This document shows positions 13,241 to 52,700 of a stretch of 64,000 nucleotides of DNA, one piece after another; positions within the stretch are counted from its first letter, which is position 1, and the number at the start of each line of letters is the position of its first letter. Source of the stretch: Hydractinia symbiolongicarpus (taxonomy: Eukaryota; Cnidaria; Hydrozoa; Anthoathecata; Hydractiniidae); the NCBI RefSeq assembly GCF_029227915.1, contig NC_079880.1, positions 31,181,501 through 31,245,500 on the forward strand. The letters are read 5' to 3'. The translations under genes were made by a program, and so were the position numbers. The notes beneath the pieces were generated by a model. That model had not been told where the DNA came from. It saw only the letters and a list, made by a program, of their open reading frames with translations, and ran no database searches.

Positions 13241-14720
13241 AATGACATCTGGAAATGTCTATATTTTTTGGGAAATGAGTTTTGTACCAGTCAAATTGAA
13301 ATCGCAAAACCGTACAAACAAGGTGCATTGGTTCTAATTTGAAAATATTTAGGATTTTTCTAATTAATGTCATTTTTTAATCAAACATTACCCCAAGGTT
13401 TTTCACTTTCTCGCACCTCTTTAAAGGAACAATTTTGTTCTTAAATTAGTTTATTTTTGACAATGTCGTAGTATTTACCTGAATTGTAATGGCTGCGAAG
13501 AAATTGATTTTATTATGTACATGTTATTGATTTTTAGATTTGATAAATTTTCAGTTTCTTTGTTTTAGCCATTTGAGTATGTCCATGCTCTTGCAACCAT
13601 AACAACTACTGTATTATTGCAGCTGTAAAATATTCTTCATATCCTAAAAATGTCTTGGAAGTCCTCAAATATCAGATACAAGACGGTTGGGTGTTTCTGG
13701 TTTGCATCTCAGGTTGCTGTTCAGTACTGTTTCAATTCCTTCCTCTTCAGATGTGATTGTAGAGCAGATAAATAAAGATGCAGCCTTGATCAATGTGTCA
13801 GTAATCAATGTTGGGTTAAAGTCGCGCAACACTGCAGTGTTGGAAATTCCTGCAAAATTAAATGTTCAAAAATGTTCCATTATCCATAAAGACTTTGCTT
13901 CAATCGTGTCCCTGTTTAAAGTGTCTGGAACTAATAGATGAATACAATGCCACAATTTTTATTTTCCATTGAAAAGGGTCCTAAAAGATAAGTGAAAACT
14001 TTGAAAGTAGCTTCCGACGTATGTCCTCATTTAAAATTATTTAAAGATTTCTATTTGAAACGTAATAACGAATCTAATAATAGTTTTGACGACGAGGCTG
14101 ACGTTAGCGTTAAAAATGACGACAATTCAAACTTTTTTCCTGATAAAAAGGTTTGATAAACTCTTTTTTCTGCTATAATTCTGGCATTTACTTCATTACA
14201 CTACAAAATATTTAAAATAACAAGCTCACAGATACGTTCTCTGGTTCAAATCCAGCTATTCTTAAACAGAGATAGCTCCAGGAGTCAGAGCGTCGCTTTA
14301 TGCTTAGAGAAAATAAGCCATATACACTTTACTATTTACTACAGTTAATAAGTTTCTTATACATTTTTACCTGTCGTAGTCGAAACATGTGTTTAATGAA
14401 GAAATTGGCTTTTGGTAAATAAATTTGAAGTGTTCAAGCAGTTTTCCACTAGGTTGCGAGACAATTTAAAGATGGAATTGACGATGAAAGTGGTGGTTGT
14501 GAATTCATACATGGTATGGATAGAACATGTTCCCGTTAGGTCTTGTCGAAAATGCATAAATTACATATGGATAATTTTTCTATAATTACATAACTCGAAA
14601 ATCATCTCTCTCAGCCAGTGTTTTTTTAAAATTTCACCAATGTCTAAATTACTTGAAGATAAGCTTCTCACAATAAAGTTTATCAATGTTCATTAATTGG
14701 TTTTTTTGCTTGGGTTTCAG
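13241..14720. other. No clear gene; possible degenerate retroelement leader
   Basis: An 84-codon plus frame at 13687-13941 looks protein-like in composition but has no domain I recognise. It lies upstream of DIRS-like debris and may be part of it. A GGTTCAAATCC string near 14242 resembles a tRNA B box but has no cloverleaf around it. Confidence 0.35.
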
Positions 14721-15630
14721 CGCATAAAACTGATTTTAAAAATTCTTTTGTCGATTCTATCGAGTGTGTATATGGTGATGACATCCTTGACACACCATTA
14801 AAACGTCTGGACCGTTGCTTTATCTTTAAACGCCGGATCGCAAAACCCAAATATTTCAACCAAGCAAAAATTCTGCTGAAGAAACAGTTTCAAAAGCTAG
14901 GCGGTAACAATGCTAAAACTTGTGAAATGTTTTGAAACCTTATGAGTGAATACGCTCTGCCTGTGTAACAAAGAATGATTTCGAATAATTTGGACAGTAA
15001 AAAGCTTAGTTAATTCTTTTCTAATGCTATCTTTAGATGCTTCCGTTGTTACAATATTACGATTTCGTTACTGTGATGAAGTTGCGGCCTTTATTAAGAA
15101 GGCTTTCGAAAGGAGCTTATCTGCGCACGTTCCAAGATTGGGTGCAACTTAGCAAGAAATCCCTTGTTCTTAATTGCATATTATTGTACCAACTACGTTT
15201 TTATGCATCAGAGGTATCCTCTGTGCTTTTTGCATCTGCATTGTCAACACCGACACAATTACCTAATGATGATGTTATGCTATTGCTAAAATATCCCATA
15301 GCATTTATCAAAAACATAGACATCCATGACTAACCACAGGATACAGCCCCTATGTCAGGCACCTACAACCCTGCTAAGCAGGACCGAGCTTTCTATTTCA
15401 ACAAACATGGTTGCTAGGTTTGGAACAAGGAAAGTACCTCCATCAATGCTAAAGAAAGTATTCATGTCAATTTTGAGGACTGTCTTGATATCAGTTGTCA
15501 AAAACAGTATCCTTCGATTTCGAAAAAAAAAAGAACAACCTATGTATTTTTCTGGTTTTGTCCGTTACATGCGCATTGGTATAGCTTCCATGCGATTCCA
15601 GGAAGTAAAGAGCAAAGAGATCCTTTAACA
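14721..15630 (+). pseudogene. Fragment of a DIRS/Ngaro-like retrotransposon
   Basis: The frame at 14721-14934 (hydrophilic, starting HKTDFKNSFVDSIECVYGDD) and the frame from 15037 look like broken coding sequence. The segment around 15121-15171, read LRTFQDWVQLSKKSLVL, matches 18824-18874 (LRMFQN*VQLDKESLVL) at about 86% nucleotide identity by eye. The second copy sits immediately upstream of a recognisable DIRS-type reverse transcriptase, and the pattern fits the conserved W-D-WVL block that precedes RT in DIRS/Ngaro elements. Frames then shift repeatedly through 15.6 kb. No RT catalytic motif remains here. The family assignment rests on the match to the second copy. Confidence 0.45.
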
Positions 15631-16615
15631 TCGCTTTTGAGCTCTAGCAATAAAGCCTTAGATGATATTTTTTTATGACTTTGCTTGCTCTCTATCAGAA
15701 TATTGTAAAAATACAAAGTCTTTTCGTAAAAACGAGATTCTTTTATGATGTTTTACACAGTTATACTCACGAATCCTTCATATATAACCGTCTCGAAGCT
15801 TCGAGTGGGGTTAATTTACCAATATGTGAACAATTCAACAGCTATATTCAGAACATCAAATCATCCTGCAAGCTCATTTCTCAAGCGCATTTTGCCTTAT
15901 ATTTACAATTCTTTATCCATTTGTGGAATGTATCAAAGGAAGAATCGAATAAAAGCAAGTTGATAGTAGTTGTTTCTATGCAAGGCGATATATAAAACGT
16001 ACGTTGTTCTGGTAGATATTTTGATTATAGCTAGATGGTAAATAGGCAGCTAAATATATTTTTTATTCTAGTCCTTCCTTTGTAAATGATTATAGATCTA
16101 ATTTGCCGAAAATAAGAAACCATATCGTAAATAACAAACGACAATACAAAATCTCGAAGACAAAATCAAGAATTTTTTGTTTTATACTTCGCATCCGTAC
16201 ATGCAGAGAATGTTCTGTTCTTAGGTGAAAAATATTATCATAGGTTTATCTTAAAGAAGCTCTTTTTAAGCCTAAATTCAACGAAACGAGAAAAAGGCGA
16301 AATGCCCTGGGAACGATGTTGCGTATAGGAAATGTTTGTCTTCAAAAAATTTTTTTTTCGCATACGAAAGTAATTTAACTCATAGCTTGCGTATGGATTG
16401 CTTCACGACCTGAGAATTCTCTCTTAAATGTTTTATAAGCATAATTTGCTAAAGCGCTTTATAAAAATATAAAGCGTACATATGTATGGACGTTATCACA
16501 CCATTGCAATGGGAATGACAAAGTAAATGTTAGTAAGAAATGTTAGACAGAATATTTGCGGTATTATGATTGAATTCATGAGTCGATTAAAGTTAAATAG
16601 CTACAACTTTTTAAT
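15631..16615. other. No supported gene; probable end of degenerate element
   Basis: Two overlapping plus frames at 15675-15995 have no recognisable domain. They may be the decayed 3' part of the DIRS-like fragment to the left. The rest is AT-rich. Confidence 0.35.
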
Positions 16616-17566
16616 TTAACCCTATTTCGTATGGGGGGGGGGGGGGGGGGGTGATAAAGTGCCCGCGGCATTTTCAAAGTCTAAAAACTTTTTAAATACT
16701 GGATGAAAATACCTGAAATTTTGTGACTTTTCCTAACTTTTATTGGACTTACGGAAAATAAAAAAAAATATTTCCAATACATGTCCTGTCAATGTCACTT
16801 TGTCCTTTTTTGCAGGTGGTCATATCAACTTTTTTATTGTAGTGCTAAAAATAAATGCTTTCTAAACTAACCAGTTGTATGAATATGGGATTATGTATGT
16901 GATAGTGACAAAAGTCATCATACAATATTGATATGCATACTGTGTAATTTGCAGAACATATAACGGGCCTATGCGGGTTTTTTCGGGCGAATCCTTATAT
17001 TTTTTTCAAAACGCCGAACTTGCCCGAAAACGCCCGCGCTTTTTACGGCGTATGCGGCTTGTCGGCACCCTCGTACAAGCACTCGCTTCCTCGACACACT
17101 CTTCAAAATCAGTTCGTAATGATTTACGTCTCGCAATTTTTCTGTTTAACACAGCACTCATTATTACTAAATAAAAACAGTAAACACACTCTCGGAATTA
17201 AATAAACTTAAACTCTCGTACGAGGCTCGACAATACTCACACCTGAACAATTATCAATGTAAAATAAGCAATTATCAAAACAAACCTTCGTGAAACGTTT
17301 TAATCATAACAGCCAAATCCCAACAACAAAATATAATCATGCTAAACACTTGTTTAACCGAATAAATAATCAATGTCCAAATACACGAATCCCAAATTAA
17401 CAGTCAATGTTTTAATCTCCGACAACCAATAACAACAAAACACAGCAAATCTCGTTCAATGTCTCATACAAAATTCAAGTGTTCGATACGGTCGATAACA
17501 ACGTTTGTAAGAACGGATGTTTTCACGATAATTTGTCGAACTAAATCATAAGTAATATCTTCTCGT

Positions 17567-17584
17567 GTCCCTCATCGGGCGCCA
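17567..17584 (-). other. Retroviral-type primer-binding site (tRNA-Lys-like)
   Basis: On the minus strand the 18 bases read TGGCGCCCGATGAGGGAC, directly after a CA dinucleotide that would end an LTR. TGGCGCCCGA-n2-AGGGAC is the form of a primer-binding site complementary to the 3' end of an animal tRNA-Lys. This orients a decayed LTR retroelement on the minus strand, LTR to the right (about 17585-17800) and leader to the left. No gag or pol is readable, so it is a deletion derivative or miniature (TRIM-like) element. Confidence 0.6.
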
Positions 17585-17800
17585 TGTAAAATCTTGTAAA
17601 TAATAATGGGACACGAACGAATGAAACACGTGTTGTCTGTTTGGCGTCTATTTACAACTAACAAAATATGCGCACGAGGCAGAATATATAAAAGAAGTCT
17701 AAGTACAAGAAATAAAAAATAAAAGTCTGGGTACAAGTTGTACCGAACGTTTACATAGCTAATGACGTAAGTGCATATATATATATATACCAAGTTTTAT
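17585..17800 (-). repeat. Putative solo/5' LTR fragment
   Basis: Lies directly upstream (minus sense) of the primer-binding site. The end adjoining it is TG on the plus strand (CA on the minus), as expected for an LTR. A TTTTATATATT TATA-like block is present near 17690 in minus sense. The outer boundary is uncertain (a TA repeat begins near 17776) and I found no second copy in the window. Confidence 0.4.
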
Positions 17801-18246
17801 TCCATGACAACTACTAACACTAAGGTTCTCAAATATAGATTTTTCAAAAAAAATTCTTGAAGATTTGAATTCTGATCGATTTCCATTTTCTCCTTAGAGA
17901 AATCCTTTGTCTTTATACCACCTGTTAATGTTCCTAATAATATCTTACATTCTTATATTACTTTTTTAATACTAGTACTGGTAAATAGTTTTAAAAAAGA
18001 TAAAAGAAAAAGAATTTCCAAGAAAGACATAATTTCTTCAACCATTGTCTCATTATGACGTCATCACTTCCTGTGATGACATGTCAACCTAAATATTTTG
18101 TCACTAATTAAGTCACTACATATTGATGCTTCTTTGTGCCAAGTTTTGTCACTTAAAACCAAACTGAACAAAAGTTACATCCCGCGGACACTTTATGCCC
18201 CCCCATACTTTCAAGGGTCAAAAAAGCCCATACCAAATAGGGTTAA

Positions 18247-18780
18247 TAAGAGCTGCAGTAATTTATGGCCAGATAAATACTCCGTTTACAATTAATCAGA
18301 GACAAAGTTAAACTCTAAACTATTTTAGATCATGAGTTACAACATCGAATCATCATGCTTGATGTGGAATCATGCCATTGATCTTTCTAATATAACGTTT
18401 CGCTGAAAGTAAAAAACGATAACCACAGCACATATCTCTCAAATTTTGCATTTAAAATATCATCATTTAAAATATAAAATATAAATTTAGAATGTATAAG
18501 TAAGCAGTTGTATAAACTAAAAGAGATGAACATTGGGGAACCTATATCCCTTAAAAATACAATACAATTTTAGCACAAACTCTCATTTGTTGCAAGAATA
18601 CTTCATTCTCTACCGTTCGCACTATCTACAAACTAAAAACTTAACATGGCAAAACATAAACAGGAATACATAGTTTAAGTTAGCTAAACGTTTGCAAGAA
18701 TCTTATCATGCAACATAGACACCTTAGCCAGCTACAGCTACTCATCCCAATGGCCTCCAATGTAACTAGCAGTAAGAGAA
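18247..18780. other. No supported gene
   Basis: About 530 bp of AT-rich spacer between the TTAA element and the DIRS-like element; it may include the left untranslated part of the latter. Confidence 0.4.
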
Positions 18781-21163
18781 GTGTTCAGTGTAAAAAAAAA
18801 GCTGCCACTGTGGAGCCTCGTCTGCGCATGTTCCAAAATTGAGTTCAACTTGACAAGGAATCCCTTGTTCTTCTTTCTAATTCGCACAACATGCCTATCA
18901 AGGGTTTCAAGATTTTTTTTGACAAATTTCAACGCGAAGCAAAGCAAAGGTCATTATGGTGTTTCTCTCAGGTGTTTCTCTTGTCAGGACCAGAACATTG
19001 TGCTGCACAATACCCAAATAGGTTCTTTGGGTTGCAGTCATCACCACCACAGTTTCAGGATGCCCCTCCAAGAGCTTGGACGACACACATGGAAGCCTCT
19101 GCAGTCGTTTCAATCGAGGGATCACCTGTAGATATCTCTGTACCTTTGTACACAAATGTCAAAACTACTCAAAGAAAATACCCAGCTACATCCCGGCCTC
19201 CTAAATCTGGTTCCAGGTTTTGTCCTATTACATTATTGGTCACTACACCCATTATGGTTCACGTTTCAAGTCAACCCTTATCTTCTCACCTTAACAGAGC
19301 CCTACTGGATTTTATTATTCCTAATTTTACTTTTGGATTTAGGTTAGGATTTAATAACATCAACCGCTGCTGTCAGAAACAATAAGTCTTTTCCTTGTCT
19401 TAGTGTACATCAAGAACTTAAAATAATACATTGATGATTTTATCATTATCCACCTTTCCAAACTACCCTGTGAGTTTTTTGTTGACACAATTATAAAAGT
19501 ATTTTCATTACTTGGAGTTCCACTGGCCCCTGGAAAATTTATTAGTTCAGTAATTACTTACCTTAGCAACGAAAGATTAGGCTTCCTAAGGAAAAGTTAA
19601 GTAAGCTTATGTCTACGTTACTAAAGTGGAGATCCAGCACCATACATGATTCGTTGTCATCTTTGGATCCCTTTTCTTTGCTTACAAGGTAGTCAAATGC
19701 GGTCGAGTTTTTCTGCGACGTTTGATTGATTTGTCCTCCAAGGTGATCAATTGCATCATCACATTTCTCTATCGGTCGAAGCAAGGAAAGACATTCATTG
19801 GTGGCTTGAATGTTTGCCATCCTGGAATTGGATGGCATTATTCCAGTTTGATACTATTTTGTATAATAAGGCCTGAACTATATACAGACGCATCAGAATT
19901 GGGCCTTGGAGGATATTATGATGGTCGGTAGTTTTTGTTACCCATTTACTTGCAGCACCATTATAGTATCAGTTTTTGTGAGCTATTAGCCATTGTGGTT
20001 GCCACATCTTGCTGGGGTGAAAATTGGGGCAACAAAGAAGCTGTCTTACGCACAGACAATGAAGCCATTTTTAACATTTGGCAAACAGGGTCATGTAAAT
20101 GCAAGCACACCATGTCTTTGATTCGAAAATTGTTCTTTTCACTGCCCAGCGAAATATCAATCTTTTATTGTTTCACATAGCTGGGAGTTCCAACTACGCT
20201 GATCTATTTTCTTGATATCTGGTCACAAAGTTCAAAGCCATATGCACAAAAACAGATGTAGCTCTCACACTTATCCCAATATCAGAGTTCTTTGAAACGT
20301 TATTTTTTATTACTTTAGCACATTCACCTAATACCAAGTCTACATACATATCCGAAATTCACAGGTTTTGTAATCAATGTTTCCATTAAAAGAGCTTCCC
20401 TGCAACTTTTCGTTTCTTTCCTGGCTGGACGAGGAAAATTTTCTACAATCAAAGTGTATTTGTGTGGTATCCAGTACCAAAGTAATGGTTGCGGTTACAA
20501 TGGAACAATTGTTTTATGTCTTGCGAGGTATTTGATGTTGTCACCCTTAAACAGTCAGTCGTAGGTTGCCCATCACTCCTGCTCATCTTAATGAAATGTT
20601 GATATTTATAAACCAAGTCCCAGGTTTCTCATCATGATGAAGCCTTGTGGAAATGTCGCCTTTTGCTTGTCCACTCAATTCCTCGTTTAATCCAGCAATC
20701 TATCTGGCACTTTCTGATATTACTTTTTCCCTGTGGGAGAGTTGCCTGTTTGCTTATTAAAGCATCCAAAAATAGATCCCTTATGGAAAAGAATCAACAT
20801 CCGACGGGCTAACATTGGAGGAAATTTATGTCCTGCTAATGAAGTTAGACAATACTTACTGCTTTAGGGTGGCAAACATGGTCCTTTGTTTGTACTGTCT
20901 AATGTTGATTTTGTCATATGGAAATACGTTTTAGCTTGTTTAAATCTTACAATTTGGACCTGAATACACATACTATTCGGAGCGGTGGTGCCTCTGTAGC
21001 AACCTCGTGCAGTATTTCAGAATCCGTCATTAAAATTCTTGGTAGGTGGTCTAGTGACTATAAACTATACGTGCATGTCTCCAACAATGTTTTGCTAGAA
21101 TGGAGCGGTAGTATGACACGCCTTAATGGTGTTACTGAATTATGGGACACACAATTCCTGTAA
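18781..21163 (+). pseudogene. Degenerate DIRS/Ngaro-type retrotransposon: RT, RNase H and tyrosine recombinase
   Basis: Plus-strand coding remnants in the order of a DIRS-order element: the pre-RT block (18824-18874); the RT N-terminal region (near 19290-19370, NRALLDFIIPNFTFGFRLGF); the RT catalytic box YIDDF (19427-19441); the thumb (near 19745-19860, including ARKDIHWWLE); an RNase H start (near 19875, ELYTDASELGLGGYYDGR); and at 20918-21163 the C-terminal half of a tyrosine recombinase, with HTIRSGG and the candidate nucleophile region LGRWSSDYKLY. RNase H and recombinase together exclude LTR or LINE elements. At least four frameshifts or stops separate the blocks, so it is dead. Terminal repeats were not identified; the 3' end may reach about 21430. 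Confidence 0.78.
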
Positions 21164-21992
21164 CCTTGTGTATGTTTCTATTTGTGTGGTATTTCTATGA
21201 TGCTGTTGTAGTTATGTACGGAAGTTACGGGTGTCATTGTTATGACATTGTACTTATGTAGGGAAGTTGTATATATTTAGTACATGGTTCTATTCGTGCC
21301 CTGGGTGATTTTTGTGAAAGTTGTTATCTTTACTACCATATTTGACTTTCTAATACTGTGGATCAGCATGGATATAAATCTCCACCTGTCATCCTGTCCA
21401 ATTGCTTTAGCTACACGGTTTCCTTGAGGTGATTAAATTTGTTTTTGCTTTAGTCCAATGGTGGTAGCAATTGGCCTACTTTAATTTAACTTAAAAAGAG
21501 ATAAAATATGCTGGACTGCCTTCGTCAGCCTGCGTTTTGTGATGTTTGCGAACTCATGATAGAAGGGCAATTTTACACAAGTAGTTGTAAAAAAGAGAGA
21601 AATGAAACAATGGGAAGTTGTAAAAATATGAGAAAAGGAAAAAATTGCGACAAAGTAACAAGTTGTTTAAGACAAGATAAGTAAGTGTAATGACTCGTGA
21701 CGCTTCATGAGATTAGAATAGGTGTCGACTGAAAGATTTTATATAAAAATGGTTCATTTTTTAGATAGTTATCTTGATAGGAAATTTAAGGAATTTTGAC
21801 ATTTAGGAACTAGAATCCTGGCTGTTAGCTATGGAAATTATTAATACCACACAATGCTTACAGCTAAGTATAATGGGGGTGAACAAAACAATGAATCAGT
21901 AAGGATAGCAATGTAAATAATAAAAAGACCAGTAAGAATAATGCCTGACATATTTTCCTTTGCTATATTAACAAAATTCTCTTTAAAAACGA
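21164..21992. other. No gene seen; retroelement 3' flank and ADAR upstream DNA
   Basis: The first part is probably untranslated sequence of the DIRS-like element. The remainder is AT-rich DNA upstream of ADAR and should include its promoter; no core element is clear. Confidence 0.4.
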
Positions 21993-22034
21993 GCTCGTTG
22001 GCGATTCACAAATCTTTGTGAATCGCCAACGAGC
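21993..22034. repeat. Perfect 20-bp-stem, 2-nt-loop palindrome upstream of ADAR
   Basis: GCTCGTTGGCGATTCACAAA at 21993-22012, loop TC, then the exact complement at 22015-22034. It is about 300 bp before the first in-frame ATG of ADAR, so it is promoter or 5' untranslated DNA. If transcribed it folds into a very stable stem. Confidence 0.88.
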
Positions 22035-22332
22035 CAAATCAGAATCGAAATTGTAAACATTATGCTAAGAAAAATGCGCTAAAATATTTTTTCTGGAGAA
22101 GAATAAAAAAAAACCATGTTTTTACTTTAAACTTTTGTCGCTCATCCTACTTCGCGATGGCATATTATATGGAAATTTAATAGTCGCTTGTCCACTAGGA
22201 TCGCTTAAGCCCGAGCGACCGGCTGGGTTCTTTGCACCCGTTCTAAGAACATGGTATCCGAGCTGTGATCGTACAAGTTACAAATCAAATGCGTCCGAGG
22301 TTATTTATACAACTTCAAAGTTCTTGAATTGT

Positions 22333-49656
<27,324 letters not shown>

Positions 49657-49708
49657 CGTGTTGGTTTTTACTTTATCTTGTTTAGATATCGTGCGCGCTG
49701 ACTAAGCG

Positions 49709-49714
49709 AATAAA
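49709..49714 (+). terminator. ADAR polyadenylation signal
   Basis: AATAAA 52 bases after the stop codon, in AT-rich DNA; the first consensus signal after the gene. Confidence 0.55.
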
Positions 49715-52700
49715 TCGTACGCATGATGTAGCCTGCATATTAACACAGACACGTTGATTGACTCAAAGATATACGTGGATAAGATAATTGTAAAGTGCAC
49801 CTCTAGAGTCCCGCCCAACTACCCAGCTCGGTTACAATGTTTAAAGATCGATTCCAATCCGTATTAATGAAAAAAGTGTGTGTGGTTTATACCTGAGGAG
49901 TGGAAGCTGTGACAGAAGAAAAACAAAATGCGGAGAAGTTGAGAAATGCGCGAGATTAATTAGTCATAGTACAAGATAAAACTTTGAACAATGGTTTAAC
50001 GTTTCTGGAGTGATGTCTTTAGAATGTTGAAAATAATTTCAGGTACTCGTAGCTTTTAAGTTTTCTACAATTGACTTTGAAGAGCGTCTGGTGGACCTTA
50101 AAAACCTGTATTATCCATCATTTTCCACACAAACATCTGGAAACGTTGAAACATCAATATTTCGAAAAACATCTGTCTATGACACATTACCTCTCAGTTT
50201 TGTTTTAACTTTTTAAAATCTTCCATAGTTTTGAATGTCCAGCAAGATAAATTTTGGCGTTTATTAAATTTCTTGTGTTCAACTATGTTTTTTGTGTATG
50301 TGACCAAAAAATGGCGGGAAAGTCTTGAAATAGTTAAACAACATATTTAGCAGAGACGATGTTGAACGTTTTTGTACCTTGTTAAGCAAGATTTTTTTTA
50401 TTTCGCATGTTACGTTGCATATAAAATCTATACTAACTAACGAAGTTTCAAAGTTTATTTTTCGAGCGATTTTTTGTAAACTTTTAATATAGTGAAGTAT
50501 TACTTGTGGATCACAAAAAAAGAATAGACACCTTTCATCATGGAATGGTGTGTAAAATGCTTTTTAGGGCGTACCAATTTACAATAAAATGGCTGTTCAT
50601 CCTAACAAAAATAACAAGACATATATTAAAAATAAGGTATAAACAATATTATATTGAGAGAAATAGAACAAGAGAGACAAAAAAAAGCACAACTGATGGA
50701 TCGGTATAAATTGAAGCGCATGACAAACTGGAGAAAGGGTTCGTTTAAGAGGGGCGTTTATTAAAAAAGTGTCTTCTTACTCCTTCAAGATTAGACATTG
50801 CCTATAGATGTTTTGGCAGTATGTTATTATTATTTCATTTTACTAGTTGCAGACAACAAAATAAGAACAGTTGCCACTGAAAAAAAAAGACAAGGGCGAA
50901 CAACCAAAATTAATTTTTCTTGTTACAAATTATAAAACATACTCTGAGAATTTAAAAAATAAAGTTGCCAAGTAGAAAGATTTGTAAGGTTTCTCAGTGT
51001 AGAAAAACATTGCATATAATTAAACATCAATTTCCCGCAAAGATCTCGCCATTGCTACACCCAGCAAATAGTTTTAACTTTTTTGCAGAAAAGTGAAATG
51101 AACATGTTAGTTCTATCTTGATAGCTCATAGAACGATCGAAGTCTTAAAACATTTCTGATGGCAGTGTTGCGTGATTTAATGTTCTTGAGTGCATTTACA
51201 TCCATCTGACATTTCGCAAACAGAAAACCATCCTATGTTCAAAAACAGGACAGTTTTTGCATATTTTTTTTTTTTTTTTTGAAATTCAATAAAGAAATGC
51301 TGACATCATCACAGAAATAAAATTTAGGCCGCTTCTGCAAAATACGGGCTATCAATTGTAATGTAAGAAGTATATTTGACATTTAATAACCTTTCTTCAT
51401 TCTCTCATCAAGCATTTTCAGAGTGAACGTAGATAACATCAATGAGCAATTTCAAAACCAAAAATATTAAAAAGTCATATTGTATTAACAGTTAAACGTT
51501 ATAAAAAAAATGTTTTCCGTTTAAGTAATTTTTTTTGTTGTCCCCCCAACAATTAGCCTTGTGATGTTTTTAAAAGGGTGTCTTTTACATTGTAAATTCA
51601 TAATAGCGTCCTCATATATGACCTCGTTTTGATGGACCTCTTATATCGTCTGTTCTCTTCCCACTATCTGTTTATCTCCGTAGAAAAGCTATCTACCTGG
51701 TAATCAGCATACATGTAATTATTATTATTTATGCAACCAATCAATATCCGAAAGTCCCAAAATTTCACCACTAATTTCTTTTTCGTCAAAAGATTTTAGC
51801 ATCGAATCACATGGTCAATTAATTTGTGCCTAGTCAAAGAGGCCCGCGGGCACTTATATTCTTCCCCTACCCAACCTGGGAGTTAACCGTAGGTGGGTTG
51901 CGCTTGTTCGAATATGGACGCTTATTGAACTTTTACATGAGTGTGCTTAACAAATATTGGACTCTAGTTCAAAGTATTAGGGTAGTTTAGTTTGTTTATG
52001 CCACATTTATAATTAAACATTTTTTGGCTGAAACAAGCGTTTATGATCAGCTACATAAACAATTAACAAACAATCTGAGAAAGTTGTGAAATCTAAAAAC
52101 TAAACTTGTGAATTGTTTGAAGTCGTGTAATCATGCATCATTACATGAATCAGTACATAAAAATCGTGAAACTGAACATTAACCTCCCGCAAGAAATTCC
52201 TAATTTGCCCTGTCCACCAAAAACTCCATGAGGAAAATTTTTATCAGTATAATCTACCATTTTCGACAAAAATGTTCAAGTAAAATGCGCCAAGGTTTTA
52301 GTGGCACGTCAATTTGAAATATTAAAAATACTGGTCAAGTAACACCTTTGATTTCTGGCCACCAAATTGGGTAGCTGAAAGCTTGCTTTTATCTCAAAGA
52401 AAATTTAATATAAAAAAAAATATTCTTCTAATTTTCCGCGCATGTTGTTATTGAGGTCTCGTGAATATCGCCTTTGTTGTTTATAGGCTGCGCGTTAATC
52501 ATTAGAGTCAAATAAAATGGAAAAGATTTTGGACACGCGCGTAAAATAAGAGGAAAATAAATTACGATTTTTGTCAAAAAATGACCCCTGCTTGTAGAGA
52601 GCGCGTTAGATTAGAAGTTTTACGATAATAAGCTGTGTTCCGAGAAATACTTTAAGTGGAGTGGATATAAAATTGATATTCAACAAGAAGGGGCATCTAC

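Larger units (their letters stand above)
16616..18246. mobile_element. piggyBac-like non-autonomous element (TTAA, CCCTATTT ends)
   Basis: The left end reads TTAACCCTATTTCGTATGGG (16616-16635); the right end, reverse complemented, reads TTAACCCTATTTGGTATGGG (18227-18246), 19 of 20 identical. TTAA followed by CCC is the classic piggyBac boundary. A subterminal block is also inverted: AAAGTGCCCGCGG on the left and CCGCGGACACTTT on the right (18182-18194). The left end carries a 19-G run (16633-16651). The 1.63-kb interior has no transposase frame but contains an LTR and primer-binding-site-like segment of another retroelement (17562-17800), so the element is either composite or was invaded. Confidence 0.72.

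Noticed and set aside
14225-14300. tRNA gene suggested by GGTTCAAATCC B-box
   Set aside because: No A box at the proper distance and no foldable acceptor stem around it.
21993-22034. miRNA precursor
   Set aside because: The 20-bp arms and 2-nt loop are too short for a Dicer substrate; the same holds for the other two perfect hairpins.
22135-22332. ADAR N-terminal extension upstream of 22333
   Set aside because: The frame is open but lacks an ATG, and its composition looks like untranslated sequence; an upstream exon is possible but unsupported.
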